Counted from the first letter of the stretch, positions 42,841 to 52,993 are shown. The stretch is 64,000 nt of DNA from Phascolarctobacterium sp. ET69 (GCF_023336935.1 NZ_JAMBLR010000001.1:248001-312000), one strand, 5' to 3'. Numbers and translations are program-made. Notes: a model not told the origin generated them from the letters alone.

Positions 42841-43971
42841 TTAGCGCATATGCTTCATAAAATACATAATATTGTCGATTGTCAGCCGCAGATCATCTTT
42901 CGCTCTTAATTTAATCTGCTCATAGGGGAGGGCAACGCGGTTAATGCTGAAAATTCCGGTAACGCCTTCCTCATAGGCTTTTTGAATATCGCTGCCGATA
43001 TCGCCGACAACGGCAATAAGCGGTACGGATGATTTTTTAGCGCGGCGTGCAACGCCAATAACTACTTTACCGCGCAGGGACTGGGTATCAATTTTGCCTT
43101 CGCCTGAAATAATAAGGTCTGCACCTTCAAGCAGGTTATTAAAATGAACGGTATCAAGCACCGTTTCTATGCCCGGCTGTAAAGTGCTGTTAAAAAATGC
43201 CGCCATACCGCCGCCCATGCCGCCTGCTGCGCCTGAGCCCGGCAGGTTCAGCACATCTTTATCCAAATCGCGTTTAATGATTTCGGACATGTGATAAAGA
43301 CCTGCATCAAGCATTTTTATACAACCTTCGTCAGCGCCCTTTTGCGGACCGAAAACAGCTGAAGCCCCATGCGGCCCGCAGAGCGGGTTATCAATATCGC
43401 ACATGGTAACAATAGGAACTTCGCGCAGAAGTGGATTAATGCCGCTTGCGTCGATAGCGGCAATATCCTTTAAGGTTTCACCGACAGGGACAAAACTTTC
43501 ATTTTTACTGTTGATAAAGCGTACGCCCAGAGCTGCTGCCGCACCGCAGCCGCCTTCGTTGGTTGCGCTGCCGCCAAGGCCTACAATAAGTTTTTTGCAT
43601 TTGTTGCGCAAAGCGTCATCGATAAGCTGGCCTACGCCGTAAGTGGTGGTTTTTTCTGCGCGGCGGTTTTCGCCTACCAGAGGCAGCCCTGCAGCTGCTG
43701 CCATTTCAATTACAGCAGTGCCATCGGGTAAAATTCCGTAAAAAGAATTTATTTCGCGGCCGTAAGGGTCCTGTGCTTTAACGCTTACTTTTTCGCCGCC
43801 CAGTGCTTCCAAAAAGGCGTCAACGCTTCCTTCGCCGCCGTCAGCAACCGGAATGCTTACAACTTCTGCTTCCGGATAGTGATGGTGTATGCTTTCTTCC
43901 ATAATGGAGCAGATTTCCATGGAAGACATCGTGCCTTTAAAAGAATCGGGTATTAAAAGGATTTTTTTCAT
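42841..43971 (-). CDS. glxK: Glycerate kinase
   Basis: A 376-residue GlxK/GarK-family kinase that phosphorylates D-glycerate, feeding it into glycolysis; whether the 2- or 3-phosphate is formed depends on subfamily. Features: IPDSFKGTMSS at the start, VADGGEGSVDAFL, GLGGSATNEGGCGAAAALG and the DLIISGEGKIDTQSL loop. It starts 15 bases after the GntP-type permease gene, so import and phosphorylation of an organic acid are coupled. Confidence 0.92.
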   Translation of the reverse strand: MKKILLIPDSFKGTMSSMEICSIMEESIHHHYPEAEVVSIPVADGGEGSVDAFLEALGGEKVSVKAQDPYGREINSFYGILPDGTAVIEMAAAAGLPLVGENRRAEKTTTYGVGQLIDDALRNKCKKLIVGLGGSATNEGGCGAAAALGVRFINSKNESFVPVGETLKDIAAIDASGINPLLREVPIVTMCDIDNPLCGPHGASAVFGPQKGADEGCIKMLDAGLYHMSEIIKRDLDKDVLNLPGSGAAGGMGGGMAAFFNSTLQPGIETVLDTVHFNNLLEGADLIISGEGKIDTQSLRGKVVIGVARRAKKSSVPLIAVVGDIGSDIQKAYEEGVTGIFSINRVALPYEQIKLRAKDDLRLTIDNIMYFMKHMR

Positions 43972-43986
43972 AAATTACTCCTTAAA

Positions 43987-45372
43987 TCAGCAGAACAGGG
44001 ACAAGAGCCAGATGCCAAGCATGGAAGATACGCCAAGCACCAAAGTGCAGACGGTCTGGGTTTTGTAGCCCTGGTCAGGAGTCATTTCGCCGAAGTTGGT
44101 AACAACCCAGAAGTAAGAGTCATTAGCGTGCGATACTACCATAGCGCCTGCGCCGATTGCCATAACGGTAAGGGTGGTAAGCATCGGGGTATCAAGGCCG
44201 AGTACGCCCAGGAGCGGTGCAACAATGCCTGCGGTTGTTGTAAGGGCAACGGTGGAAGAACCCTGAGCCGTTTTAAGAATTGCAGAAAGAAGGAACGGGA
44301 AGAAAATACCGATAGTTTCCAAAATGCCTGCGTTGGCGGTAATGTACTGTACCATACCGGAAACAGCAATAACTTTGCCGAGTACGCCGCCGGCAGCGGT
44401 TACAAACAAAATAGGGCCGGAAACTTTTAAGGTTTCATTGGTAAGTTCGTAAAATTCACCGGTTTTGCCGGAGCTGATAAGCTGGGCAACAGCAAAGATA
44501 ACGCCTACTGCCAGTGCAATTACAGGTGTGCCGAGGAAAACACATACATCGGCGAAGAAGCCGGTCCATTTAGCCATGTTGGAAATGGAACCCAAAGCCA
44601 TTAACAAAATAGGAATGATAATAGGAGCGAGGGACATGAACGCGCCCGGAATATTTTTGTGGGAAGCCATAATTTCTTCATAAGTTTTTACAACTTCGCC
44701 GTCGTTAATGTCTTCCGGAGTTTTAACTTTCGGGCCGATATATTTGACGAAAGCATAGCCTGCAATAAGCGGGAAAATGGAAACTACCATGCCCATGCCG
44801 ATAACCAGCAGCAGATTATTGCCAATGCCCAAAGTATTTGCCGCAGCAATAGGGCCCGGTGTAGGGGGAATAAATACATGGGAGATGTAAAGGCCGGCGC
44901 TTAAAGCTACCGACATGCCAACGCTTGGCGCAAGAGTACGTTTAACCAGCGCTTTGCGGATAGGGTTCAAAATTACAAAACCGGAATCGCAGAATACAGG
45001 AATGGAAACAACCCAGCCCATAAGTTCAATGGCGAGTTCCGGGTTCTTTTTGCCAACCAGTTTAATAATAAGGTCTGCCAGTTTAAAGGCTGCACCGGTA
45101 ATTTCCAAAATGCCGCCGATAAGGGCGCCTAAAATAATAACGATACCGATACTTGTAAATGTGCCGGAGAAACCGGAACCGATAACAGTGGCAATGCCCT
45201 GAACCGTTTTGCCGTCAACTTTGGTGTCCACCAGAGGAATACCGGCAACGAGGCCAAGAACAAGAGATACGGTCATAATAGACAAAAACGGATGAATCTT
45301 GTACTTGGAGATAGCGACAATCATGACGATGATAGCGATAACAAACGCTATCATTAAACCTAAACCTGACAT
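43987..45372 (-). CDS. GntP-family gluconate/glycerate permease
   Basis: A 461-residue polytopic membrane protein of the GntP family (sugar acid:proton symporters). Family marks include VSIPVFCDSGFVIL in the middle of the protein, FIPPTPGPIAAA and the AVVSHANDSYFWV-like ending (MVVSHANDSYFWVV). The adjacent glycerate kinase makes glycerate a likely substrate, though gluconate or similar acids cannot be excluded. It is the first gene of the pair; GGGGGAA lies before the ATG. Confidence 0.9.
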   Translation of the reverse strand: MSGLGLMIAFVIAIIVMIVAISKYKIHPFLSIMTVSLVLGLVAGIPLVDTKVDGKTVQGIATVIGSGFSGTFTSIGIVIILGALIGGILEITGAAFKLADLIIKLVGKKNPELAIELMGWVVSIPVFCDSGFVILNPIRKALVKRTLAPSVGMSVALSAGLYISHVFIPPTPGPIAAANTLGIGNNLLLVIGMGMVVSIFPLIAGYAFVKYIGPKVKTPEDINDGEVVKTYEEIMASHKNIPGAFMSLAPIIIPILLMALGSISNMAKWTGFFADVCVFLGTPVIALAVGVIFAVAQLISSGKTGEFYELTNETLKVSGPILFVTAAGGVLGKVIAVSGMVQYITANAGILETIGIFFPFLLSAILKTAQGSSTVALTTTAGIVAPLLGVLGLDTPMLTTLTVMAIGAGAMVVSHANDSYFWVVTNFGEMTPDQGYKTQTVCTLVLGVSSMLGIWLLSLFC

Positions 45373-45419
45373 AATAAAAATTCCCCCTTAATTTAATAGG
45401 TATTTTAAAATTCTTATAT

Positions 45420-45448
45420 AGAATACTACATTTTTAAGAAAATGTAAA
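45420..45448 (-). promoter_or_regulatory. Promoter of the gntP-glxK operon
   Basis: On the minus strand, TTTACA (45443-45448), a 17-base spacer and TATTCT (45420-45425). The region from -35 to -10 overlaps a perfect dyad. Confidence 0.5.
45427..45446. promoter_or_regulatory. Perfect 8-base dyad over the gntP promoter, candidate operator
   Basis: TACATTTT (45427-45434), spacer TAAG and AAAATGTA (45439-45446) form a perfect inverted repeat between the -35 and -10 of the gntP promoter. This is where a repressor would block transcription. No T-run follows on either strand in a terminator arrangement. The regulator is not in the window or not recognised. Confidence 0.5.
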
Positions 45449-45516
45449 TTATTCTTAACAAAATTTAACATAAAGTTAACGTTAAAACTTTAAATAGCGT
45501 ATACTATTATAAGTTT

Positions 45517-45544
45517 TTGGATAAGGCAGTTTTTGTGGTAAAAT
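45517..45544 (+). promoter_or_regulatory. Promoter of addBA
   Basis: TTGGAT (45517-45522), a 16-base spacer and TAAAAT (45539-45544), preceded by TGG as an extended -10, 27 bases before addB. Confidence 0.5.
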
Positions 45545-45571
45545 ATAAGAAAAACTATCGGAGAAATATTT

Positions 45572-48500
45572 ATGAATAAACTTTACTATGTCCCCTTGGG
45601 GTGCAGTGTCAGAGGATATTTTATTAATGAAATAGCAGAGAATGGCTGGGAAAATTCGCTTTTGGTTCTGCCCAGCGGCGTGCTGCAAAGCCGTGCTTTT
45701 AAAGAGGGAGCAGTTCGCGTAAAAAATTTTGACGATGTTGCAACCGGTCTGCTTAACGCTAACGGCTATGCAGGTTTACAGCGCATTTCACGCCGCACGC
45801 AGGAGCTTATTGTCGAAGAAATTCTGCAAAAATATGCCCACGATAATAAACTTGATTATTTTAACATTCTGGTTGAAAAGAAAGGCTTTGTTAAAGCGGT
45901 CACATCGCTTATTGGGCAGTTATCGCGCAGCGGCGCCAAAATGGAAGAAATTTACGAAGCGCTTAACGGATGGGACAGGCCGGGAAAACTTGGGCTTAAA
46001 GACCGCGAAATTGCCGCCGTTTATACGGCTTACCGCCAGAAATTAAAAAAAGAAGACTGGTTTGACGTTGAAGGCTTGTACCGCCTTGCTGTTTATGTGC
46101 TGCAAAAAGATAACCCTGTTGTTCCGTGGGAAAATTTATATTTCAGCGAGTTTTACCGTTTTGACGGATTGCAGATAGAACTGCTGCGCGAACTGAAAAA
46201 ACATTGCAATATAAATGTTGGCTTAATGTATGACCCCAAGCGCCCGGAAATTTTTGCGGCAACAGAACATGCCTTTGCCGATTTAAGCCATTTTTTGGAT
46301 ATGGAAAAATTATTGCCGGAACTGCCTGAACGCGAAAGCAGTTTGAAAATATTGGCGGAGTATCTTGGTGAAGAAAGCAGTGCCGTATATTCCGGCGGCA
46401 TAAAGCTGCTGGAGGCTACAAGCCGTGAGCAGGAAATACGTACGGTGCTGCGCAGCGTTAAAAAGCTTTTGCAGAAGGGTATAAAAAGCAGTGAAATTAT
46501 TATTTTGCTGAGGGATTTTTCGTTTTATGCAGGTTTGCGCAATTTAAGTGATGAATATGGCATTCCCGTTTCTTTGCCGCTGACGGCAAAACTGAATAAT
46601 GAGCCTTTAACGGAGTTTATGTATCTGCTTGTTAAAACCGCCGCTTATTCTGCACCTGCCGCTGCGGTTAGCAATTTATGCACGCTTATGGGCTGTCAGG
46701 CAGTAAAAATGCTGTTTGAATTTGACACGGAGCTGCTTTTGCGTTTGAAAACAGAAAAACTCTATCAATCGGCAGACAGTTTTGTTGCTGACGACATGGA
46801 AGTGTTAAAAGATGAAGAACAGCAGGAATTAAACCGTTTGCTGGATTTAATAAAAACCGTTCCCGAAAATGCCTGCATCAGTGAATATTGCACGGCGGCA
46901 GATAATATTCTGGAAAAGCTGGACATTGCTTCCAAGTTTGGCAGCGCCTATAAAAACGGCAGTGCCGGTTATGACGCAATAAAGAATTATATTCTTGCTG
47001 CAGATAAATTAAAAGATATTTTATCGCTCCTGCAAAGTGACTACGCCGCCGGAGGCATGCTTAACAAAAAAATAACGGCGCAGGATTTTGCCGATATTTT
47101 ATATGAAGCGGTACAAGGGGTTGAGCTTGTTCTGCAAAAAGGCGATATGAACGGCGTGCTTATTACAGAGGCTGCTAATATACAGGGCGTTTATTATCCT
47201 TATGTTTTTCTGCTTGGCGTGCGCGAAGGTGAATTCCCGTCAGTAAAAACAGAAAACTGGATTTATAACGATTATGAGCGTGCGGCAATGGAAGCGCTTG
47301 GTATAGATTTGCCTGGTACTATTGCCGGTTTAAACGAGGATAAATACTTTTTTGCCGCTGCGGCAGCAGCAGCCCTGCAAAGCCTTACCGTAAGCTGGTA
47401 CAGTGATGATTCCGGCGGCGCATCCGCATATGTGGAAATGCTGCAAAATACTTTTGCGGATAATTCTCTTGAAGTAGAAAAATGCGCGCCGGTTAATATT
47501 GACGCTTCCTTGTCGGACAATGAGCTGCTTGAAAATCTTGCTTTTGCAAACAGAAATAATAAACTGCTTGCAGAAGCTGTTGAGAACTGGGCTGAACGCA
47601 GCAGCATTGAATATATAAGAGAAAGCTGTTTTAACCGTTACAGCGGCATACTGAAAAACAGAGAGCTGCTGTCTGAACTCCCACGGAAAATTGGCAGCAG
47701 CTTCAGTGCTTCAAGGCTTGAAACTTATGCGGATTGCCCGTTTAAATTTATGGTAAGTTATTTGTGGCGGCAGGAAGAATATGCCGAAATGGATGAAGGT
47801 ATAAATGCTGCGGACGAAGGAAGCCTTATGCACGCCGCAGCTGCACAGTTTATAGGCTTGTATTTAAATAAAAGCCTTGCAGAGTATCCGCTGGAAACTT
47901 TATGTGAAGAAATGCGGCGCATTTTTGATGCTTTAAGCAGGGAATACGAACAAAGCGGCAAATTGAAAGACACCGTATTTTTAACTTATCAGAAAGAAAA
48001 TATTTTAAAACGTCTGCTAAAATTTGTTAAAGCAGAATACAATTATGCAAAAGCATGGTACGCATATAAGCCTTTAAATGTGGAAATGTCTTTTGGACCG
48101 GGCACATCGCTGCCGCTTAATTTAAGTGATGAAGACGGAGCGGTTTATAATTTTAAAGGGCGTATTGACCGCATTGACGCTGACGGCGAAAGAATATTTG
48201 TTACCGATTACAAGCGCAGCAAAATACCGGACCCCAAAGATATAAAGGATGGTTTGGATTTGCAGATGCCGCTTTATTTACTGGCAGCTGAACAACTGAC
48301 AAAAGATAAAACGGTTTTGGGCGGCGATTATTTTTCTTTTAAAAGTTCCGAACGTGATAAAGGAATAGTTTTTGACGCTAAGAATAAGCCGCCGTTCTTT
48401 ACAGCAAAATCCGTAGGTGAATGGGATAGTTTTGTTGAAGAAACAAAGCAGTTTATTACCGGTTACATAAAAGCCATGCGCAGCGGCAATTTTAAGCCGT

Positions 48501-48595
48501 CTGCAAAAAGAATATGCTCAAATTATTGCCCGGCACGTGAAATTTGCAGGCGTTTCAACGAAAAAAACAACGGAGGTGCAGACGGAGATGTTTAA
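45572..48595 (+). CDS. addB: ATP-dependent helicase/nuclease subunit B
   Basis: A 1007-residue partner of AddA in double-strand break resection, equivalent to RecBCD. The C-terminal nuclease has RIDRIDADGERIFVTDYKRS with the expected Asp and Lys. Four cysteines form the iron-sulfur site: YADCPF and then CSNYCPAREIC. The N terminus (YYVPLGCSVRGYF) lacks the GxxGxGK(S/T) Walker A motif seen in Bacillus AddB, so this subunit probably does not hydrolyse ATP there. The gene overlaps addA by eight bases. Confidence 0.93.
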   Translation: MNKLYYVPLGCSVRGYFINEIAENGWENSLLVLPSGVLQSRAFKEGAVRVKNFDDVATGLLNANGYAGLQRISRRTQELIVEEILQKYAHDNKLDYFNILVEKKGFVKAVTSLIGQLSRSGAKMEEIYEALNGWDRPGKLGLKDREIAAVYTAYRQKLKKEDWFDVEGLYRLAVYVLQKDNPVVPWENLYFSEFYRFDGLQIELLRELKKHCNINVGLMYDPKRPEIFAATEHAFADLSHFLDMEKLLPELPERESSLKILAEYLGEESSAVYSGGIKLLEATSREQEIRTVLRSVKKLLQKGIKSSEIIILLRDFSFYAGLRNLSDEYGIPVSLPLTAKLNNEPLTEFMYLLVKTAAYSAPAAAVSNLCTLMGCQAVKMLFEFDTELLLRLKTEKLYQSADSFVADDMEVLKDEEQQELNRLLDLIKTVPENACISEYCTAADNILEKLDIASKFGSAYKNGSAGYDAIKNYILAADKLKDILSLLQSDYAAGGMLNKKITAQDFADILYEAVQGVELVLQKGDMNGVLITEAANIQGVYYPYVFLLGVREGEFPSVKTENWIYNDYERAAMEALGIDLPGTIAGLNEDKYFFAAAAAAALQSLTVSWYSDDSGGASAYVEMLQNTFADNSLEVEKCAPVNIDASLSDNELLENLAFANRNNKLLAEAVENWAERSSIEYIRESCFNRYSGILKNRELLSELPRKIGSSFSASRLETYADCPFKFMVSYLWRQEEYAEMDEGINAADEGSLMHAAAAQFIGLYLNKSLAEYPLETLCEEMRRIFDALSREYEQSGKLKDTVFLTYQKENILKRLLKFVKAEYNYAKAWYAYKPLNVEMSFGPGTSLPLNLSDEDGAVYNFKGRIDRIDADGERIFVTDYKRSKIPDPKDIKDGLDLQMPLYLLAAEQLTKDKTVLGGDYFSFKSSERDKGIVFDAKNKPPFFTAKSVGEWDSFVEETKQFITGYIKAMRSGNFKPSAKRICSNYCPAREICRRFNEKNNGGADGDV

Positions 48596-51500
48596 TTTTA
48601 CAGAAAATCAGGCAGCGGCCATTAATACTCTTAACTGCAACGTCTCCGTATCTGCCGGTGCGGGCAGCGGCAAAACAAGAGTGCTCGTTGAGCGTTTCAT
48701 CAATATTCTTGCCCAGGGCATAAAAAATCCGCAGCAGGCTGTGCAGCCAAAAGAAATACTGGCAATAACTTTTACGCGCAAAGCTGCGGCAGAAATGAAG
48801 GAACGCATACGCAAACGCCTGTATGAACTTGAAAAAGAAGATGCCGTAAATAAAGAGTTCTGGCATAACCACAGGCAGCATTTTGACCAGGCCCGTATCA
48901 GCACAATTCATGGTTTCTGCAACGGCATATTAAAAGAAAACCCGGTAGAAACAGGGCTGGACCCTTCTTTTAATGTTGCGGAAGAAAATGATATGCAGGA
49001 ATTTTTGGAAGCTAATATCACTGGTTTTATAAAAAAAGCGATTGCAGAAAATGATATCGGTATGGAAGAACTTATCCGCAATTACGGAATTGACGGCGTT
49101 AAAGAACAGCTGCTCAGCATTTATGGCATTGCGGATGAGGTTTTGAAACTTGAAAATCCGGCAGAGCCGTATAAAAAAAGTGCGGATTGTGCGCCGGAAT
49201 TGCAGGCAGAGCTTACTGCACTTGTTGATGAGCTTATTGCAGGTATGGACAGTGTTGTCAAGAAAACAACCAAGCAGTATCCTAAATTGCAGAATTTAAA
49301 GGAAAACCGGCATTTGGTTATTGAGGCAATTCAGAAATATGAAACTGAAGAAAGCCGGACGGTATTTGATAAATATATTGGCGTGCTTACCATGCAAGCT
49401 AAAGATAAAGCAGTTGTTGCCGAAGCTAGAGAAACACTGAAAAAACTATACCAGGCTGCCATTGATGCCCGTGCAGCAGAACTGGTTACCGTATGGCATA
49501 ATGTTTTGCGCAGCTGCCGTAAATTTGTGCTGGCAAAGCAGGAAGAACTTAATTTAATCGGTTTTGATGATTTGGAAAGCCTTGCCTTGAAGCTTTTGCA
49601 CGATTCACAGGAAATACGGCATAAATACCAGCAGAATTTTAAATACATAATGGTTGATGAATTTCAGGATACCAATGAGAGCCAGCGCGAGATTATATAC
49701 CTTTTATGCGGCGACGATAAGGACAGCCTGAACGGCAATAAGCTGTTCGTTGTTGGCGACCCCAAGCAATCAATTTACCGTTTCCGCGGTGCCGATGTTA
49801 ATGTTTTTGCACGTGTGCGCAGAGATATTGCCGCTAAAAAAGGTAAAAACATTGTTCTGGATGACAATTTCCGCACGGTGGATAAAATTCTTGATTTCTG
49901 TAATGCAACCTTCCCGGATTTGTTGGGGCTTGACGAAACGCAGGATGTGTTTTTTGAAGCGCTGCGGGCCAACCGTTCAGGCACGCTTTTGCCGGAACTT
50001 ATTGTAATAAACCATGATGAGCAGACGGCGCAGATGGATGCACGCGAAGCGGAAGCCGCATTTATTGCGCAGAAAATAAAAACCCTGCATGATGAAGAAG
50101 GCGTTTTATACAGCGATATTGTTATTTTGCTGCGTGCCATGACAAAGGTTGATTATTACGAAAATGCACTGAACTGCTGCGGAATACCTTGCAATGTTGT
50201 TGACGGCAAAGGTTTTTATGGAAGACAGGAAATCATTGATTTTATCAATTTGCTGACAGTTTGTGCCGACAGCAGGCGTAATTTGGAGCTGGCAGGTGTT
50301 TTGCGTTCGCCATATTTTGCAGTTGATGACGAAACGCTTACTGCTTTGTTCTTTGAATTACAGGATAATGCAAATAAATATGAAAGTTTATGGCAGGTTC
50401 TGCAAAACGGAACATATCCGGAATATTTAGCCGAAACGGAAAAAAGCAAATTAAACTGTTGCAGCGGCGTTTTAAAACAAATTTATGATGCTTCCATGTC
50501 ATTGCCGCTTACGGATTTATTCAGCTTTATCGAACAGATTATTAATCTTAATGCTGTTACTGCCGCACAGCCTAGTGGAGAAGAAAAAAACGCCAATTTA
50601 AAAAAGTTATTTGCTCTTGCCGCTGAATTTTGCCTGCACAGGCAGGGTGGGCTGCGTGAATACCTTGATAACATAAAACGTCTGCGTGCGCTTAATGCGC
50701 GTGAAGCGGCAGCTGTTGCCGGTAATGCACAGGAAGCCGTAAAAATTATGACTATCCATAAATCAAAAGGGCTTGAGTTTCCAACCGTTATTTTGCCGGC
50801 ACTTGATACAGGTGTTGGCGGCGGCAGCACACAAATAAATTTTAATAAAAACACAGGGCTTGGCATTAAAGTTGATGTTAACGGAAACTTGCAGGAAAGC
50901 AGTGTTTTTAAAGAAATAAAAGCCTTAAACAGTGAACTTGACAAGGCAGAAAAGGAACGCCAGTTTTATGTGGCGGCAACGCGTGCAAAAGACAGGCTGA
51001 TTTTATCAGGCGTTACAAAAACCAAAGGTGATAAAGGCACATGGTTTAAAAATCTGAAAAATATATTAAGCGGCTATGAAGGCATGATTTTTACCGATGT
51101 TGACGCGGCGGAAATATTACCACAGGAAATGCAGGCGGAAGAAGATACCAGAAGTTTTATCGTGGAAGATGTAATTGCCAATACTCTGCCGCTGCCGGAA
51201 TACGGAAAAGCCTGGCAGCAGAGTTTTTCGGCTTCATCTTTACAGCAGTATAATATCTGCCAGCGCAGTTTTTATTACCATTATATTTTGCAAATGCCGC
51301 CTGTTGAGCCTCAGCTGAACGGTGAAAACGCAATTGATGCCAGAACTTTTGGTACTTTGGTGCATGAAGCACTGGAAAAATATGCCGGTAATGTAAAAAA
51401 AGCCTTAATGCAGGCTGCTTATGATAAGAATTTACAGAATTATGACCTTGGCGAAGCAGAAAAAATGCTGGAAAAATATCTGCAAAGCAATTTATATCCG

Positions 51501-51917
51501 GGCTTGGAGGCTAAACAGCTGCACGAAACCGGCTTTACGCTGCCGGTACTTGCAAAATACGGCATAAATGCGCAGTGCTACGGTTTTATAGATAACATTA
51601 TTTATAATTCTGACGGCAGTTTAAGCATTATTGATTATAAAACAGGGCATGTTCCTGATGCGCTACCCAAAGGATATAAATATCAGCTGGCCTTATATAA
51701 GCTGGCGGCAGAAAAAATGTTTAACCTGCCTGTTAAAAGTGCGGAGCTGCACTTTCTGCGCGGTTGTGTAAGTTTTGAACTTCCGGCAGACTTTAACCCG
51801 GAAGAAATTGCCGCCGAACTGCAAAGCATTTTTGCCAAAACAGATGGGCTGGAATTTACATGCAGCACAGCTTATTGCCACAGCTGCCCGTATGCGTATT
51901 TCTGCAAAAAAATTTAA
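48588..51917 (+). CDS. addA: ATP-dependent helicase/nuclease subunit A
   Basis: A 1109-residue UvrD-like helicase fused to a RecB-type nuclease. Motifs: NQAAAINT (Q motif), SAGAGSGKT (Walker A), TFTRKAAAEMKERI (Ia), VDEFQDTN (Walker B), GDPKQSIYRFRGAD (III), TIHKSKGLEFP (V) and YVAATRAKDRL (VI). The C-terminal nuclease has the SIIDYKTG motif. The ATG at 48588 is chosen because the helicase begins within a few residues; GGAGG and GGAG lie just before it, inside addB. It loads RecA after degrading to a Chi site. Confidence 0.95.
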   Translation: MFNFTENQAAAINTLNCNVSVSAGAGSGKTRVLVERFINILAQGIKNPQQAVQPKEILAITFTRKAAAEMKERIRKRLYELEKEDAVNKEFWHNHRQHFDQARISTIHGFCNGILKENPVETGLDPSFNVAEENDMQEFLEANITGFIKKAIAENDIGMEELIRNYGIDGVKEQLLSIYGIADEVLKLENPAEPYKKSADCAPELQAELTALVDELIAGMDSVVKKTTKQYPKLQNLKENRHLVIEAIQKYETEESRTVFDKYIGVLTMQAKDKAVVAEARETLKKLYQAAIDARAAELVTVWHNVLRSCRKFVLAKQEELNLIGFDDLESLALKLLHDSQEIRHKYQQNFKYIMVDEFQDTNESQREIIYLLCGDDKDSLNGNKLFVVGDPKQSIYRFRGADVNVFARVRRDIAAKKGKNIVLDDNFRTVDKILDFCNATFPDLLGLDETQDVFFEALRANRSGTLLPELIVINHDEQTAQMDAREAEAAFIAQKIKTLHDEEGVLYSDIVILLRAMTKVDYYENALNCCGIPCNVVDGKGFYGRQEIIDFINLLTVCADSRRNLELAGVLRSPYFAVDDETLTALFFELQDNANKYESLWQVLQNGTYPEYLAETEKSKLNCCSGVLKQIYDASMSLPLTDLFSFIEQIINLNAVTAAQPSGEEKNANLKKLFALAAEFCLHRQGGLREYLDNIKRLRALNAREAAAVAGNAQEAVKIMTIHKSKGLEFPTVILPALDTGVGGGSTQINFNKNTGLGIKVDVNGNLQESSVFKEIKALNSELDKAEKERQFYVAATRAKDRLILSGVTKTKGDKGTWFKNLKNILSGYEGMIFTDVDAAEILPQEMQAEEDTRSFIVEDVIANTLPLPEYGKAWQQSFSASSLQQYNICQRSFYYHYILQMPPVEPQLNGENAIDARTFGTLVHEALEKYAGNVKKALMQAAYDKNLQNYDLGEAEKMLEKYLQSNLYPGLEAKQLHETGFTLPVLAKYGINAQCYGFIDNIIYNSDGSLSIIDYKTGHVPDALPKGYKYQLALYKLAAEKMFNLPVKSAELHFLRGCVSFELPADFNPEEIAAELQSIFAKTDGLEFTCSTAYCHSCPYAYFCKKI

Positions 51918-51992
51918 GGCGGGCGCGCATATAGTAAAATTTGCTTTAGTATAGTATAATGTATACAAAAAAGAATAAGAGGTGTTTACATA

Positions 51993-52937
51993 ATGAAAAC
52001 AAAAATTACCGAACTTTTAGGCATTAAATATCCTGTTATCCAGGGCGGCATGGCGTGGACTTCCGATGCTAACCTTGCAGCAGCTGTTTCCAATGCTGGC
52101 GGCGCAGGCATTATTGCTACCGGCGGCCGTACCACCGAATGGACCAAAGCAGAAATTCAAAAATGCAAAACCTTAACCGATAAACCTTTTGGCGTAAACT
52201 TAATGCTGATGGCACCGAATGTTAACGAAATTATTGAAGTTGTATGCGAAGAAAGAGTTGCTTTTGTAACTCTCGGCGCAGGCAACCCGGTTCCTCATAT
52301 TGAAAAACTGCACAGTGCAGGCATTAAGGTTATTCCGGTTGTGCCGAACGTAAAACTTGCAAAACGCGTGGAAGCAGCAGGCGTAGACGCAATGGTTATT
52401 GAAGGCATGGAAGGCGGCGGACATATCGGCCAGCAGACCACCATGGCGCTGATGACCAACGTACTGCCTCTGGTTAAAAACGTACCTGTTCTGGTTGCAG
52501 GCGGTATTGCCGACGGCCGCGGCATTGCAGCAGCACTTTTAATGGGTGCAGACGGTGTACAGATGGGCTCCCGTTTTATTCTTACCACCGAATGCCCGAC
52601 TCATCCGCGTGCTAAACAGGCAATTATTGATGCTACCGACACCGATTCAGCTGTTACCGGCTTCAGCCGCAACAACGCAGTACGCTGTCTGAAAAACGAA
52701 TTTACCAAAGAATATCTTGCAAAAGAAGTTGCAGGCGCTCCGCAGCAGGAGCTTAACGATTTTGCAACCGGCACCAACCGTATGGGCGCAGTAGACGGCG
52801 ACATTGAACATGGCGCAGTGCTTGTAGGCCAGAGCCTGAACGCTCTTAACGAAATTCTGCCCTGCAAGGAAGTTATGGAAAAACTGATTGCCGAAGCAAG
52901 AGAAACCCTTGCCAACGCTAAAAATATTGAACTGTAA
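51993..52937 (+). CDS. fabK: FMN-dependent enoyl-ACP reductase FabK (NMO family)
   Basis: A 314-residue FMN TIM-barrel protein of the FabK/nitronate monooxygenase group. The opening PVIQGGMAWTSDANLAAAVS, the EGMEGGGHIG catalytic loop and GGIADGRGIAAAL with GADGVQMGSRF fit FabK, the last step of fatty acid elongation. Nitronate monooxygenase is the main alternative; the GHIG His and lack of the extra NMO insertion favour FabK. It follows addA but has AT-rich promoter-like sequence upstream and its own terminator. A fabH/acpP cluster is not present here. Confidence 0.82.
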   Translation: MKTKITELLGIKYPVIQGGMAWTSDANLAAAVSNAGGAGIIATGGRTTEWTKAEIQKCKTLTDKPFGVNLMLMAPNVNEIIEVVCEERVAFVTLGAGNPVPHIEKLHSAGIKVIPVVPNVKLAKRVEAAGVDAMVIEGMEGGGHIGQQTTMALMTNVLPLVKNVPVLVAGGIADGRGIAAALLMGADGVQMGSRFILTTECPTHPRAKQAIIDATDTDSAVTGFSRNNAVRCLKNEFTKEYLAKEVAGAPQQELNDFATGTNRMGAVDGDIEHGAVLVGQSLNALNEILPCKEVMEKLIAEARETLANAKNIEL

Positions 52938-52952
52938 TTGTAATTAAGTGAG

Positions 52953-52990
52953 AAAAACGCATTACACTTTTTAAAGTGTAATGCGTTTTT
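52953..52990. terminator. Bidirectional terminator between fabK and the ABC transporter
   Basis: AAAAACGCATTACACTTT (52953-52970) and AAAGTGTAATGCGTTTTT (52973-52990) form a perfect 18-base dyad with a two-base centre. The A/T ends give T-runs on both strands. Confidence 0.92.
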
Positions 52991-52993
52991 TAG

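Noticed and set aside
51931-51967. Promoter candidate before fabK
   Set aside because: Several TATA-like hexamers are present, but none pairs with a -35 at 16-18 bases; I could not support one over another.
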